64,000 nt of DNA from Rhizobium album (lineage in GTDB: Bacteria > Pseudomonadota > Alphaproteobacteria > Rhizobiales > Rhizobiaceae). The stretch is from the NCBI RefSeq assembly GCF_003122325.1, contig NZ_QFBC01000005.1, forward strand, positions 124,001 through 188,000, written 5' to 3'. Shown here in pieces: positions 40,049 to 50,305 of the stretch. The first letter of the stretch is position 1. Each line of letters opens with the position of its first letter. Under the pieces are notes generated by a model that was given only the letters and a program-made list of their open reading frames with translations, did not search any database and had not been told where the DNA came from. Position numbers and translations under genes: made by a program.

Positions 40049-41070
40049 GGGGTTTCCTCCAGGGGAAGGGCTGCCCGCCTGAGGGCCGGGCGTTCGGTGT
40101 CGTCGATGATGCAGAGGGCGGCCTGGTCGCCGGCGCGATGCAAAGGCGGCGGCTCGGCACAGGCCGGCTGCACGAAGGCGCAACGCGGGGCAAAACCGCA
40201 GCCCGGCGGGATCGTCTCCGGGGTCGGCGGCATGCCGGGTATAGAGCGCAGCCGCGGCAGGCGCGCGCCCGAAAGCGGCGGTATCGAGGCCATCAGCCCC
40301 CAGGTGTAGGGATGCATCGGCGCCGAGAACAGCTGTTCCGTCCGGCCACGCTCGACGATGCGGCCGGCATACATCACCGCCACCTCGTCGGCCACTTCGG
40401 CGACCACGCCCATGTCGTGGGTGATCAGGATGATGGCGGAGCCGAAATCCTTGCGCAGCCTGAGGATCAGGTCCAGCACCTGCGCCTGCACCGTGACGTC
40501 GAGTGCCGTAGTCGGTTCGTCGGCGACGAGCAGTGCCGGATTGCACGACAGTGCCATGGCGATAACGGCGCGCTGGCGCATGCCGCCGGACAACTGGTGC
40601 GGATAGCGGTCGACGGCCTCGCCGGGGTTGGAAAGGCCGACTTCGCCGAGCAGTTCGATGGCACGCTTGCGGGCAGCGCGGGCGGAAATCGCCTCATGCG
40701 CGCGGATCTGCTCGGCGATCTGCCAGCCGATCGTATAGACCGGCGTCAGCGCCGTCATCGGGTCCTGCGAGATGAGGCCGATCTCCTTGCCGCGGATCGC
40801 CCGCATCCTGCTGGCCGGCAGGTCGAGCAGGTGCTGTCCTCGGAAGGACACGGCGCCCTGAACCTGCGTCGTCTTGCGATCGTGCAGGCCGAGCAGCGAC
40901 AACAGCGTCACCGACTTGCCGGAGCCGCTTTCGCCGACGATCGACAGGATTTCGCCTTCGTGTACACGAAAGGAGACGTCGCTGACGGCGCGCACCGGGC
41001 CGCGGTCGGTGGCAAAGGATACCGACAGACCGTCGACATCGAGAAGGATGGGTTTGTCTTTCTGTTCCAT
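40045..41070 (-). CDS. Peptide ABC transporter ATP-binding protein (DppD-like)
   Basis: A 341-aa ATPase with Walker [10 protein letters not shown], signature LSGGMRQR, Walker [13 protein letters not shown] and a C-terminal cysteine-containing extension ([14 protein letters not shown]). Pairs with the DppF-like protein to drive the DppBC-type permeases. It starts 4 bp after the DppB-like gene. Confidence 0.88.
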   Translation of the reverse strand: MEQKDKPILLDVDGLSVSFATDRGPVRAVSDVSFRVHEGEILSIVGESGSGKSVTLLSLLGLHDRKTTQVQGAVSFRGQHLLDLPASRMRAIRGKEIGLISQDPMTALTPVYTIGWQIAEQIRAHEAISARAARKRAIELLGEVGLSNPGEAVDRYPHQLSGGMRQRAVIAMALSCNPALLVADEPTTALDVTVQAQVLDLILRLRKDFGSAIILITHDMGVVAEVADEVAVMYAGRIVERGRTEQLFSAPMHPYTWGLMASIPPLSGARLPRLRSIPGMPPTPETIPPGCGFAPRCAFVQPACAEPPPLHRAGDQAALCIIDDTERPALRRAALPLEETP

Positions 41071-41074
41071 CGTC

Positions 41075-42046
<972 letters not shown>

Positions 42047-42056
42047 AAGACCCTCC

Positions 42057-43094
42057 TCAGACCAGTTTCGTGCGCGGATCGAGCGCGTCGCGCAGGCTGT
42101 CGCCAAGCACGTTTAGCGAGAGCACGGTCAGGACGATGGCGATGCCCGGCGCCAGCGCCACGGCGGGCCGGGTGTACAGCAGCGTCTGGCCGTCCTGGAT
42201 GATCGTCCCCCAGCTGGCATCGGGCGCCTGCACGCCGATCGACAGGAAGGAGAGCGAGGATTCGGTGATGATGTTCAGCCCCATCATCAGCGGCACGAAG
42301 ACGATCAGCATGGTCGAGACGTTGGGCAGGATGTCGTAGACCAGGATGCGCCAGGCCGGAATGCCGAGCCCGCGCGCCGCCAGCACGAATTCGCTTTCCT
42401 TCAGCGACAGCACCCGCCCGCGCACCGGCCGGGCGACATAAGGCACGTAGATGATGCCGATGATGAAGATCGGCAGCAACAGGCTGTCGCCGGTGATTTC
42501 CACCGGACCGATGACGATGCCCTGCGAGATGAAGACGATGGAAAGCGAAATCGCCAGGAGGTAGACCGGAAAGGCCCAGAGGATATCGAGGATGCGCGAC
42601 AGCACCTTGTCGACGACGCCGCCGAAGAAGCCGGCCGATATGCCGACCACCGCGGCGAAGAAAAGACAGATCGCGGTGGAGGACGCGGCGATCAGCAGCG
42701 AATTGCGGCCGCCATAGAGCAACCGGGCGGCGACGTCGCGTCCCTGCGTATCGGCGCCGAGCATGTATTGTGCGCTCCAGGTCGGCCCGATCGGCGTGAC
42801 GCCGAGGCCGAGGCCTTCCGTCGAGGCCTGCATGACCTTGGTCCGCTTGCCGTCGATGGTGATACGGGCGCTGAGGTTGGAGCGGAACGGATCGGTACCC
42901 GAAACGTAGCGCGCGTAAAACGGCGCCGCCAGGCTGGACAGGATGATGAGGATCAGCACGGCGGCGGCAAGCAGCGTCGCGCGGTCGCGCTTGAGAATGC
43001 GCCAGGAGCGCTGCCATGGCCCGGAGGCGGGGCGAGCGGCAACCGCAGTCGGGAGGGCGGGGTCGTTCAGAACGGTATTGGAAGCGTCGGTCAT
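42057..43094 (-). CDS. Peptide ABC transporter permease (DppC-like)
   Basis: A 345-aa permease with an N-terminal cytoplasmic tail, a first helix near residue 45 and the EAA loop AARGLGIPAWRILVYDILPN. Here the DppC-like gene precedes the DppB-like gene, the reverse of the usual order. Confidence 0.87.
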   Translation of the reverse strand: MTDASNTVLNDPALPTAVAARPASGPWQRSWRILKRDRATLLAAAVLILIILSSLAAPFYARYVSGTDPFRSNLSARITIDGKRTKVMQASTEGLGLGVTPIGPTWSAQYMLGADTQGRDVAARLLYGGRNSLLIAASSTAICLFFAAVVGISAGFFGGVVDKVLSRILDILWAFPVYLLAISLSIVFISQGIVIGPVEITGDSLLLPIFIIGIIYVPYVARPVRGRVLSLKESEFVLAARGLGIPAWRILVYDILPNVSTMLIVFVPLMMGLNIITESSLSFLSIGVQAPDASWGTIIQDGQTLLYTRPAVALAPGIAIVLTVLSLNVLGDSLRDALDPRTKLV

Positions 43095-43177
43095 TTCTTA
43101 TCCGAAGGTCCGGATGCGCGGGGCTGTGCGGATCGGCAGGCAGGCGGCGCGGTCACGCCGCCTGTCCCTTGTCTTGA

Positions 43178-44875
43178 TTACTGAACCCAGGACTGCGAGA
43201 TGATCCAGCGGTTCTGCTTGTTGAACAGGTAGTTACCCAGCCGTGCCGAGGTGAAGTTGACGCTCTTCGGCGTAAACAGCGGCGCCATCGGGGCCTGCTC
43301 CATGAAACCCTTGTCGGCTTCCGCCCACTTGGCATTGGCCGCATTCTGGTCGGTCAGCGCCAGCGTCATGGCGTCCTTCATCGTCGCATCCAGGTCCTTG
43401 TTGCAGTAGCCGGACATGTTGACGGAGGAATCGCTGCCCGGCGTGAACGACGCGCACGACAGCAGCACGTTCAGGAAGTTCGAAGCGGCCGGATAATCCA
43501 TGTACCACTGCGAAATGCTGATCTGCACGTTGTTGTTGGTGTTCTGGATGTAGGTGAACTGGATGTTGGGCGAAACCGCCTTCATCGAAGCGTCGTAGCC
43601 GAGTTCCGACAGGACGCTCTGGATGTAGGTGCCGATGCCGCGGGCAACGGCGTTGTCTTCGGCAATGACGGTGACCTTCTGGCCCTTCGTGCCGGATTCC
43701 TCGACGAGCTGCATCGCCTTTTCCATGTCGGGCTCAGCCCAGGTCGGGCCGGGTTCCTTGGTGTAGATGCAGTCGTCGACATGGCCGGGGAAGTCCGGCG
43801 GCAGGATCTGGCAGGTCGGCTGGGCCAGCACTTCGCCGCCGAACAGGCCGACGAGCGAATCGCGGTCGAGTGCGTAGTTCACCGCCTGGCGAACCCTCAC
43901 ATCGTTGAAGGGCGCGAGGTTGGTGTTCATCGGCGCGTACCACAAGGCGGCCAGCGGGTCGATCTTGATCTGGCTTGCATATTTCGAGCCGATTTCCGGC
44001 AGGCGGTCGGCCGGCGGCGTATCGTACAGCCAGTCGAGCTGGCCGTTGATGATGGCGTTGATCGCCGCTTCTTCCGTCAGGCCGAACTTGTAGATGACCT
44101 CGTCGGCAAAGCCATCGGGCTGCGCATCGACGCTCCACTCCTTGAAGTGCGGATTGCGCTTCATGACCAGCTGTTCGTTGGGATTGTAGCTTTCGAAGAA
44201 ATAGGCGCCGGTGCCGGGAATGGGCGTCGTGCCGGCATCGGCCAGCGGCGCGTCGGCCGGCAGGATCGAGGCGTGCGGCACGGCGAGCTTGGAGAAGAAC
44301 TCGGCATCCGGGGCGGTGAGGTTGATCGTCACCGTGCCGGCTGCGTCGTCGGCGATCACGCCGCCTTCGAGCGTGCAGGTTTCCGCCGTCTCGATGCACT
44401 TGTCGGCGCCGACGATGCCGCCGTAGAAGCTGCCGGTCGTCGGGCCCTTGACCTTGAAGATGCGCTGGAACGAGGCCAGCACGTCGGACGGCGTCACTTC
44501 CTTGCCGTTGGAGAACATGATGCCCTTGCGGATCTTGAAGACATAGGTCTTGCCGTCGTTTTCCGCCTGCGGGATCGCCTCGGCGATTGCCGGGACGATC
44601 TCGAAGCCGTCGGTTCCGCCCGCCTGCTTGAACTTGACGAGGCCGTCATAGGTCATCTGGTAGATCTGCCAGAACTGGGCGGTGTAGTTGATCATCGGAT
44701 CGATGGTGCCGGCAGCGGAAACGGCGGCGAGCGTCATCGTGCCGCCGCGGTGTTTCGCCATCAGCTCCGCACGGTCTTCGGCGAGTGCGGCGCTGCACAG
44801 CGCCGTCTGCGCCAGCAGCACGCCGGCCAGCAGCTGGCCGGTCTTGCGGGTAAGGAAAGAAAAATTGAGACCCAT
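43178..44875 (-). CDS. Peptide ABC transporter substrate-binding protein (DppA-like)
   Basis: A 565-aa family 5 solute-binding protein with a signal peptide ending about AALA32. The family pattern is present (GGTMTLAAVSAAGTIDP, then the ligand-cleft region with DRDSLVGLFGGEV). It is expected to bind di/oligopeptides or amino-acid derivatives in the periplasm. The ribosome site GAGGGAA is clear. It follows the peptidase/amidase gene by 90 bp. Confidence 0.87.
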   Translation of the reverse strand: MGLNFSFLTRKTGQLLAGVLLAQTALCSAALAEDRAELMAKHRGGTMTLAAVSAAGTIDPMINYTAQFWQIYQMTYDGLVKFKQAGGTDGFEIVPAIAEAIPQAENDGKTYVFKIRKGIMFSNGKEVTPSDVLASFQRIFKVKGPTTGSFYGGIVGADKCIETAETCTLEGGVIADDAAGTVTINLTAPDAEFFSKLAVPHASILPADAPLADAGTTPIPGTGAYFFESYNPNEQLVMKRNPHFKEWSVDAQPDGFADEVIYKFGLTEEAAINAIINGQLDWLYDTPPADRLPEIGSKYASQIKIDPLAALWYAPMNTNLAPFNDVRVRQAVNYALDRDSLVGLFGGEVLAQPTCQILPPDFPGHVDDCIYTKEPGPTWAEPDMEKAMQLVEESGTKGQKVTVIAEDNAVARGIGTYIQSVLSELGYDASMKAVSPNIQFTYIQNTNNNVQISISQWYMDYPAASNFLNVLLSCASFTPGSDSSVNMSGYCNKDLDATMKDAMTLALTDQNAANAKWAEADKGFMEQAPMAPLFTPKSVNFTSARLGNYLFNKQNRWIISQSWVQ

Positions 44876-44965
44876 ACTATTGTTCCCTCTTGTTTGAATT
44901 GAACTGTTCGGTGTGCACCCTTTTGCGGGCGGCTTTTTGGGACTTTCGTCCGGCAGGCAAAGGTT

Positions 44966-45865
44966 TCAGGAGGCTTTCTCGTCGAGGAAGGCTGAGACTT
45001 CCGCCATGCAGGCCGCGCGCTCCTCGACATGCGGCATATGGCTGGATTCCTCGAAGATGCGCCAGCGCACGTCGGGGATCTCCTGCGAATAGGGCATGAC
45101 GCAGGCTTCCGTCGCTTCGTCGTAGCGGCCGGAAATCAACAGCGTCGGCACCGAAATGGTCGACAGGCGGCCGACGATGGACCAGTCCTTCATCGTGCCG
45201 ATGACGTGGAATTCGTTCGGACCGTTCATGGTGTGGTAGACGGTCGGGTCGGCGTCGATCGCGTCGAAGGTGCGCTTGACCTCCGGCGGCATCGGCACGA
45301 CGCGGCAGACATGCCGTTCGTTGAAGACATCGGTGGCTGCCTTGTATTCGGCGCTGCCGGTGGTTTCCGCCTGCTCGTGACGAAGCAGGGTCGCCTGGAC
45401 ATCGGCCGGCAGTTCGTCGCGCAGGCGGTTGGCTTCCGAAATCCAGGTGACCATGGCGGCCGGCGAATTGGCGATGATCAGCGCCTTCAGGCCCTCCGGC
45501 CGGTCGACGGCGAATTCCGCGCCCAGCATGCCGCCCCAGGACTGGCCAAGCAGGCAATAGCCGGAGCGGATGCCGAGATGGTCGATGAGGTTGTGCAGTT
45601 CGGCCTTGAAGAAGGCGACGGTCCAGAAATCCCCGCCCTTTTCCGGCAGGTGGGTCGATTTGCCGTTGCCCACCTGGTCGTAATGGACGACGGCGCGGCC
45701 GGTGGCGGCAATGTCCTTGAAACTGTCGACGTAATCATGGGTGCAGCCCGGCCCGCCATGCGCCACGATCAGCGGCGGCTTGCCCGATGCGAGATCCCCC
45801 GTCACGCGGTACCAGGTCTTGTAGTCGCCGTAAGGGGCAAAACCTTCAGTGATCGACACTTGCAT
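44966..45865 (-). CDS. Proline iminopeptidase / L-amino-acid amidase family hydrolase
   Basis: An alpha/beta hydrolase of 299 aa with HGGPG (36-40) as oxyanion segment, nucleophile Ser109 in GQSWGG, Asp249 and His276. The family includes proline iminopeptidases and L-amino-acid amidases. With an amide-type sensor upstream and a peptide importer downstream, hydrolysis of imported peptides or amino-acid amides is likely. The ATG at 45865 has AAGGAG only one base away; GTG at 45859 has a better 7-nt spacing and may be the real start. Confidence 0.83.
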   Translation of the reverse strand: MQVSITEGFAPYGDYKTWYRVTGDLASGKPPLIVAHGGPGCTHDYVDSFKDIAATGRAVVHYDQVGNGKSTHLPEKGGDFWTVAFFKAELHNLIDHLGIRSGYCLLGQSWGGMLGAEFAVDRPEGLKALIIANSPAAMVTWISEANRLRDELPADVQATLLRHEQAETTGSAEYKAATDVFNERHVCRVVPMPPEVKRTFDAIDADPTVYHTMNGPNEFHVIGTMKDWSIVGRLSTISVPTLLISGRYDEATEACVMPYSQEIPDVRWRIFEESSHMPHVEERAACMAEVSAFLDEKAS

Positions 45866-45885
45866 TCTCCTTGTTCCACTCTCTC

Positions 45886-46476
45886 TCAGGCGCCGCTGCG
45901 CGTGCGCCGTTCGTCGCGGCAGATCGCTTCCGCCGCCTCCTCCACGGTCATTCCCCAGTCCATGGCGATCTTGCGCAGCCGCTTCCAGGCGCCGGCCTCG
46001 TCGGAGCGGTTCTGCTGCATCAGTTTCAGCACCGCATGGACCACGGCCGGCCGCTGGCGCAGCCTGTCCTCCAGCGTCTTGATGTCGTCGGCCTGGCTGC
46101 GGGAAAGCTGGTAGGCATGCGCCGCGATCAGCAGCGCGCTATAGGCGCCGGTCGAGCCGATCGGCTTGAGCAGATGGGCGTTGGACCCCTGCGCCAGGGC
46201 CCATTCGACGCGCCCCGGCGCTTCCGAGCCGATCAGCGCGACCATCGGCATCGGTGCGAAGCCGGCGGGCCAGGGAAACTGGCCGTCATGCCCCATGTCG
46301 GCATCGAAGAACACGACATCGGCGTCGGCATCCGTTTCGTCGAGCTGCGGCCAGACGGTGCTGACGCGGATGTGCATCAGCTCCAGCTGCCGTTTCAGCG
46401 CATCGACGGACGGATGCTCCCGGTGCAGGATGATGGCGCGCCAGGTGGCGAGCGGAAGACGGTCGCCACGGCTCAT
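45886..46476 (-). CDS. ANTAR-domain antiterminator (AmiR-like)
   Basis: A 196-aa protein with a degenerate receiver-like N-domain and a C-terminal ANTAR RNA-binding domain (about 135-190: [20 protein letters not shown] ... [10 protein letters not shown]). ANTAR proteins bind paired hairpins in mRNA leaders and prevent terminator formation. Its start overlaps the stop of the AmiC-like gene (ATGA), as in the amiC-amiR pair of Pseudomonas, where AmiC holds AmiR inactive until amides bind. A matching leader lies upstream of the operon at 47749-47807. Confidence 0.88.
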   Translation of the reverse strand: MSRGDRLPLATWRAIILHREHPSVDALKRQLELMHIRVSTVWPQLDETDADADVVFFDADMGHDGQFPWPAGFAPMPMVALIGSEAPGRVEWALAQGSNAHLLKPIGSTGAYSALLIAAHAYQLSRSQADDIKTLEDRLRQRPAVVHAVLKLMQQNRSDEAGAWKRLRKIAMDWGMTVEEAAEAICRDERRTRSGA

Positions 46477-47627
46477 TTGATCACCTTCAACACCGTTCCG
46501 GTGTTGTCCCTGCCGACGGCAGGTTTGCCGAGCGCGTGGACCAGAAACGGGTCCGCCTCGATGGCGGCCGGCGCGCTGCTGATGATGCGGAACTCGCCGT
46601 TCCGGTCCGAGAACGCCAGATGCGGCCGCAGGCTGGCGTGCTGGGTGCGCGGATCGATGCCGACCTGGCCGATCGGCGTGTCGAACAGCCGGGAGGTGAC
46701 AGTGCCGCGGATGGCATCGGGTGCATCGGTGGCGGCATCGGCGATGGCGCGCGCCAGGATGGAGACGCTCATGTAGGCGCCGACGAAGGAGGTGGTCAGC
46801 CGGCGTTCCCGGCCGTGCCGCAGCGCCATGCGCGCCTTGAAATCACGGTTCTCCGGCGTGTCCAAGTCGTCGAAATAGATCGATGTCGAGATGTGTCCGG
46901 CCCGGGCCGGGACGTCGAGGTTTTCGAGTTCCAGTTCGGTGACGTTGCAGGTGGCGACGGGCGGCACCGATACTGTTTCGCGCAGGGCGTGATAGGCGGC
47001 GATGAAGGCGGTTGCCGATTCGCCGACGAGATTGCAGAGCACGAAATCCGGCTGTTTCTGGTGGATCTCGGCGATCAGGTGCTCGATCTCGGTCGAGCCG
47101 AGCGGCACGAAGCGTTCCGCCACCACCTGCCCGCCGGCCGCTTCCGTGACTTCGCGGGCCAGCCGGTTGATTTCCCAGCCCCAGATGTAGTTGGAACCGA
47201 CGATGAACGGCCGCTGGCCGTAGCGGGGCAGCATGTGATCGAACAGCGGCAGCAGGTGCTGGTTCGGACAGGCGCCGAGATAGATGGCACTTTCGCTCGC
47301 CTCGTAGCCCTCATAGGGAAAACCGTACCAGAGCAGCGCGCCGCGGCGCTCGACGATGGGCAGTACGTCCTTGCGGCTCCAGGAGGTGATCGTTCCGATG
47401 ACATGGCGACAGCCATGGTCGCGGATCGCCGCCTCCGACAGCAGCGCATACCGTTCCGCCCGGCCGGCGGGATCGTCGATCCGCGGCTCGATCCGGAAGG
47501 CAAGGCTGGAATCGGCATTGACCTCGGAGATCGCCGCCATGGCGCCGGCCAGCGCCTCGCGGCCGAGACTGGCATAGGCGCCGGTGGTCGAATAGAGGAT
47601 GGAGACCGGAACGGTGTGGCGCGTCAT
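46473..47627 (-). CDS. AmiC-like ligand sensor (periplasmic-binding fold, cytoplasmic)
   Basis: A 384-aa protein of the AmiC/urea-amide binding family, a type I periplasmic-binding fold used as a cytoplasmic sensor. It starts MTRHTVPVSILYSTTGAYAS with no signal peptide, so it is not a transporter component. The start at 47627 is chosen for that reason. It is the first gene of the eight-gene operon and is predicted to sequester the ANTAR protein until its ligand, an amide or peptide-like compound, is bound. Confidence 0.85.
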   Translation of the reverse strand: MTRHTVPVSILYSTTGAYASLGREALAGAMAAISEVNADSSLAFRIEPRIDDPAGRAERYALLSEAAIRDHGCRHVIGTITSWSRKDVLPIVERRGALLWYGFPYEGYEASESAIYLGACPNQHLLPLFDHMLPRYGQRPFIVGSNYIWGWEINRLAREVTEAAGGQVVAERFVPLGSTEIEHLIAEIHQKQPDFVLCNLVGESATAFIAAYHALRETVSVPPVATCNVTELELENLDVPARAGHISTSIYFDDLDTPENRDFKARMALRHGRERRLTTSFVGAYMSVSILARAIADAATDAPDAIRGTVTSRLFDTPIGQVGIDPRTQHASLRPHLAFSDRNGEFRIISSAPAAIEADPFLVHALGKPAVGRDNTGTVLKVIK

Positions 47628-47748
47628 GGGCACGGCACCTGTCGTCCGCACGCCTGGCGCGGCGTCGCGAAACCCATCCATGCCGTATGCAGCGTCGTCG
47701 CCAAGTCAGGCTCCCCGTTATCGGCGGCAAAAAAAGCACCAGAAACGC

Positions 47749-47807
47749 AAAAAGCCCCAAACCGCGTTTGCGGTGTCGGGGCTCTATTGCCGTTGGCATC
47801 TTCTGCC
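47749..47807 (-). promoter_or_regulatory. ANTAR-type leader: two hairpins and a terminator
   Basis: On the minus strand the leader reads, in order: hairpin 1 GGC-AGAAGAT-GCC (47807-47795), hairpin 2 GGC-AATAGA-GCC (47791-47780), then an intrinsic terminator (47783-47749) with AGCCCC and ACCGC arms pairing to GCGGT and GGGGCT, followed by five T. The 3' arm of hairpin 2 shares bases with the 5' arm of the terminator, so the two cannot form together. Both loops contain A-N-N-A-G-A. This is the architecture expected for ANTAR antitermination. Confidence 0.7.
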
Positions 47808-47918
47808 GTTTTCGAGAGTGAGGCTAGAACATGACCCGGTTTTAGTCAATTCTTTCGTTTGCCCAAAAATTGGGTATTTCCACCTCTTTCGGCATGGCCC
47901 CAGCCCATTCCGTCAGCG

Positions 47919-48515
47919 TCAATAAATTCCCAGCGCGTCGGGATTGAATCCGACAGCTTTCAGCGCACCGCGGAATTTCAGCGTCTGGGTGGCGAATTTG
48001 CCGAAGGGCTGGTAGTGCAGATGCGGCTTGAACGTCGCACCGGCGCCGCCGTCGTCGCCAAAACCGTGGGCATTGTTGGAGTCGAGCATCTCGACCACCC
48101 GCGATTGCGGTTCGTCGAAAACGCCGGCCGACAGCCTGTTATCACCGGTTTTCTGTTTCAGCGCCCCGAAGAAGCCGGTGATGCCGCCACCATGGTTTTT
48201 CGCCTTGTCGGCAAAGGTGCGTCCGACGGCGTTGACGGCGTCGGACGCTCCCTTGCTGTATTCCTTGCGAAGGTCGGAGGAGATGTTGATCTGGCTGAGA
48301 TAGCCGCCTTCCTGCAAATCGTCCGGGATCTTGCCGTCGATGAACCAGTCGTTCAGGAAAACCGCCTGCCTCTTGCTGCGATAGGTGCGATAGGCCTCGA
48401 CGAGTATAAAGAATATCGCTGCGTCCTGAATGAAAAATTTTGTAGAATAACAATAGAAAGAATTTCTTCTCTGCGGCGTATTCGTGTAAGATTGAAAAAC
48501 TGACAGGTCAGCCAT
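47919..48515 (-). CDS. Hypothetical protein, no family recognised (198 aa)
   Basis: The frame starts MADLSVFQSYTNTPQ at 48515 and runs 198 codons. The N-terminal third is AT-richer than the neighbourhood and contains a hydrophobic patch (FFIQDAAIFFILVEAY) that is too short and charged at the edges for a sure membrane helix. The middle is amphipathic (LRKEYSKGASDAVNAVGRTFADKAK); the C-terminal part is glycine-rich. It has no visible operon partner. I cannot assign a function; foreign origin is possible. Confidence 0.55.
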   Translation of the reverse strand: MADLSVFQSYTNTPQRRNSFYCYSTKFFIQDAAIFFILVEAYRTYRSKRQAVFLNDWFIDGKIPDDLQEGGYLSQINISSDLRKEYSKGASDAVNAVGRTFADKAKNHGGGITGFFGALKQKTGDNRLSAGVFDEPQSRVVEMLDSNNAHGFGDDGGAGATFKPHLHYQPFGKFATQTLKFRGALKAVGFNPDALGIY

Positions 48516-48821
48516 TTCGCAACTCTTTCTTTGTAGTGTGGTATTGCGAAGTAATTTTCGTGAACGCGGGTTTTCTTGCATCGACGGGATATGTCGTTGC
48601 AGTGTTTTCGGTTTCTCATGCGTGCATTGCTGCAGGCATGCTTACCTCATATGTTCATTGAAAGTTAGTGAGAGCCAGCAGCCAATTTTGGTCAGATTGC
48701 TTCCGGACGGCGGTGCCGGTGCGTTGCGGGTGACGCTGTCCGGCAGCGGGCTTCGTATTCGGCCAACGAGGCGGTGTTTGCGCCGGCTTAAGTCGCTCGG
48801 CAGCGGCAGTGCGTGGAACAA
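48516..48821. other. Intergenic region between the hypothetical gene and the ALDH
   Basis: No gene is supported. The first 140 bp are AT-rich and should contain the promoter of the 198-aa gene; the rest shows nothing I recognise. Confidence 0.4.
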
Positions 48822-48842
48822 GGGGGAGGCTCAACCTCCCCC
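48822..48842 (-). terminator. Hairpin terminator of catabolic locus B
   Basis: GGGGGAGG and CCTCCCCC pair perfectly around a 5-nt loop 11 bp beyond the ALDH stop; on the minus strand it is followed by TTGTT, a weak U tract. Confidence 0.6.
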
Positions 48843-48853
48843 TCGCCGTATCA

Positions 48854-50287
48854 TCAGGCCAGCGTGTAGGCCGTCTTGACGGTTGTAAAGAACTCGCTCG
48901 CATACTTGCCCTGCTCGCGCGAACCGAAGGAGGAGCCCTTGCGGCCGCCGAAGGGCACGTGGAAATCGACGCCGGCGGTCGGCAGGTTGACCATCACCAT
49001 GCCGGCTTCCGAATTGCGCTTGAAATGCGTCGCATGCTTGAGGCTCGTTGTGGCGATGCCGGCCGACAGGCCGAACGGCGTGTCGTTGGCAACGGAAAGC
49101 GCCTCGTCGTAATCCTTCGCCCGGATCACGGCGGCAACGGGCCCGAAGATCTCTTCGCGGGCGATGCGCATGCTGTTGGACGCCTCGGTGAACAGCGTCG
49201 GCTGCAGGTAGAAGCCGGGCGTCTCGTTCCTGACGAGTTCGCCGCCGAAGGCGAGTTTTGCGCCTTCCGACTTGCCGATCTCGATGTAGTCCGTGTCGGT
49301 CTTCAGCTGCTTTTCGTCGACCACCGGGCCGATATGCGTGCCGGCCTTCAGGGCGTTGTCGACGGTCAGTGTCTTCAGCTTTTCGGTGAGGGCTGCGACG
49401 AACCTGTCGTGGATGCCTTCGGTGACGATCAGGCGCGAAGAGGCGGTGCAGCGCTGGCCGGTGGAGAAGAAGCCGGAATTGGCGGCGGCTTCGACGGCGA
49501 CGGTCAGGTCTGCGTCGTCGAGCACGACCAGCGGGTTCTTGCCGCCCATTTCCAGCTGGAACTTGCGGTTATGCTCGATGGAGGCGAGTGCGACGCGTTT
49601 GCCGGTGCCGGTGGAGCCGGTGAAGGTGATGCCGGCGAGATCCGGGCTGTCGAGCATGGCCTGGCCGACGACGGAGCCCTTGCCCATGACGAGGTTGAGC
49701 ACGCCCTTGGGCAGGCCGGCGCGATGCAGGATGTCGACGATGGCCCAGGCGCAGCCGGGCACGAGGTCGGCGGGCTTGAAGACGACGGTGTTGCCGTAGG
49801 CGAGTGCCGGGGCGATCTTCCAGGCGGGAATGGCGATCGGGAAGTTCCACGGCGTGATGACGCCGATGACGCCCAGCGGATCGCGGGTGATCTCGACGCC
49901 GATATTCGGGCGCACCGAGGGCAGCACCTCGCCGGCGAGGCGCAGGCATTCACCGGCGAAGAAATCGAAGATCTGGCCGGCGCGGATGGTTTCGCCGATG
50001 GCTTCGGGCAGGGTCTTGCCTTCCTCGCGGGCGAGCAGGCGGCCGAGTTCTTCCTTGCGGGCGATGATCTCGTCGGAGGTCTTCTTCAGGATCGCATGGC
50101 GCTCCAGGATGCCCGAGCGCGACCAGGCCGGGAAGGCGGCCTTGGCGGCGGCGATCGCCTGGACGGTGTCGGCAGCCGATGCGCGCGCATAACGGCCGAC
50201 CACATCGTTGGTATCCGACGGGTTGATGTTGTCGCTGGCATCCACGCCGGTCCATTCACCGGCGATCAGGTTCTGATGGATGGTCAT
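48854..50287 (-). CDS. Aldehyde dehydrogenase, 2-oxoglutarate-semialdehyde type (locus B)
   Basis: A 477-aa ALDH with the catalytic Glu in LEMGGKNP and catalytic Cys in FFSTGQRCTASSRLIV. The sequence and the adjacent FAH-family dehydratase gene (18 bp upstream) are those of the terminal enzymes of Weimberg-type pentose oxidation, where this enzyme makes 2-oxoglutarate from its semialdehyde (XylA of Caulobacter). Last gene of the directon. Confidence 0.82.
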   Translation of the reverse strand: MTIHQNLIAGEWTGVDASDNINPSDTNDVVGRYARASAADTVQAIAAAKAAFPAWSRSGILERHAILKKTSDEIIARKEELGRLLAREEGKTLPEAIGETIRAGQIFDFFAGECLRLAGEVLPSVRPNIGVEITRDPLGVIGVITPWNFPIAIPAWKIAPALAYGNTVVFKPADLVPGCAWAIVDILHRAGLPKGVLNLVMGKGSVVGQAMLDSPDLAGITFTGSTGTGKRVALASIEHNRKFQLEMGGKNPLVVLDDADLTVAVEAAANSGFFSTGQRCTASSRLIVTEGIHDRFVAALTEKLKTLTVDNALKAGTHIGPVVDEKQLKTDTDYIEIGKSEGAKLAFGGELVRNETPGFYLQPTLFTEASNSMRIAREEIFGPVAAVIRAKDYDEALSVANDTPFGLSAGIATTSLKHATHFKRNSEAGMVMVNLPTAGVDFHVPFGGRKGSSFGSREQGKYASEFFTTVKTAYTLA

Positions 50288-50305
50288 AATGTCTTTCCGA
50301 TCGAA

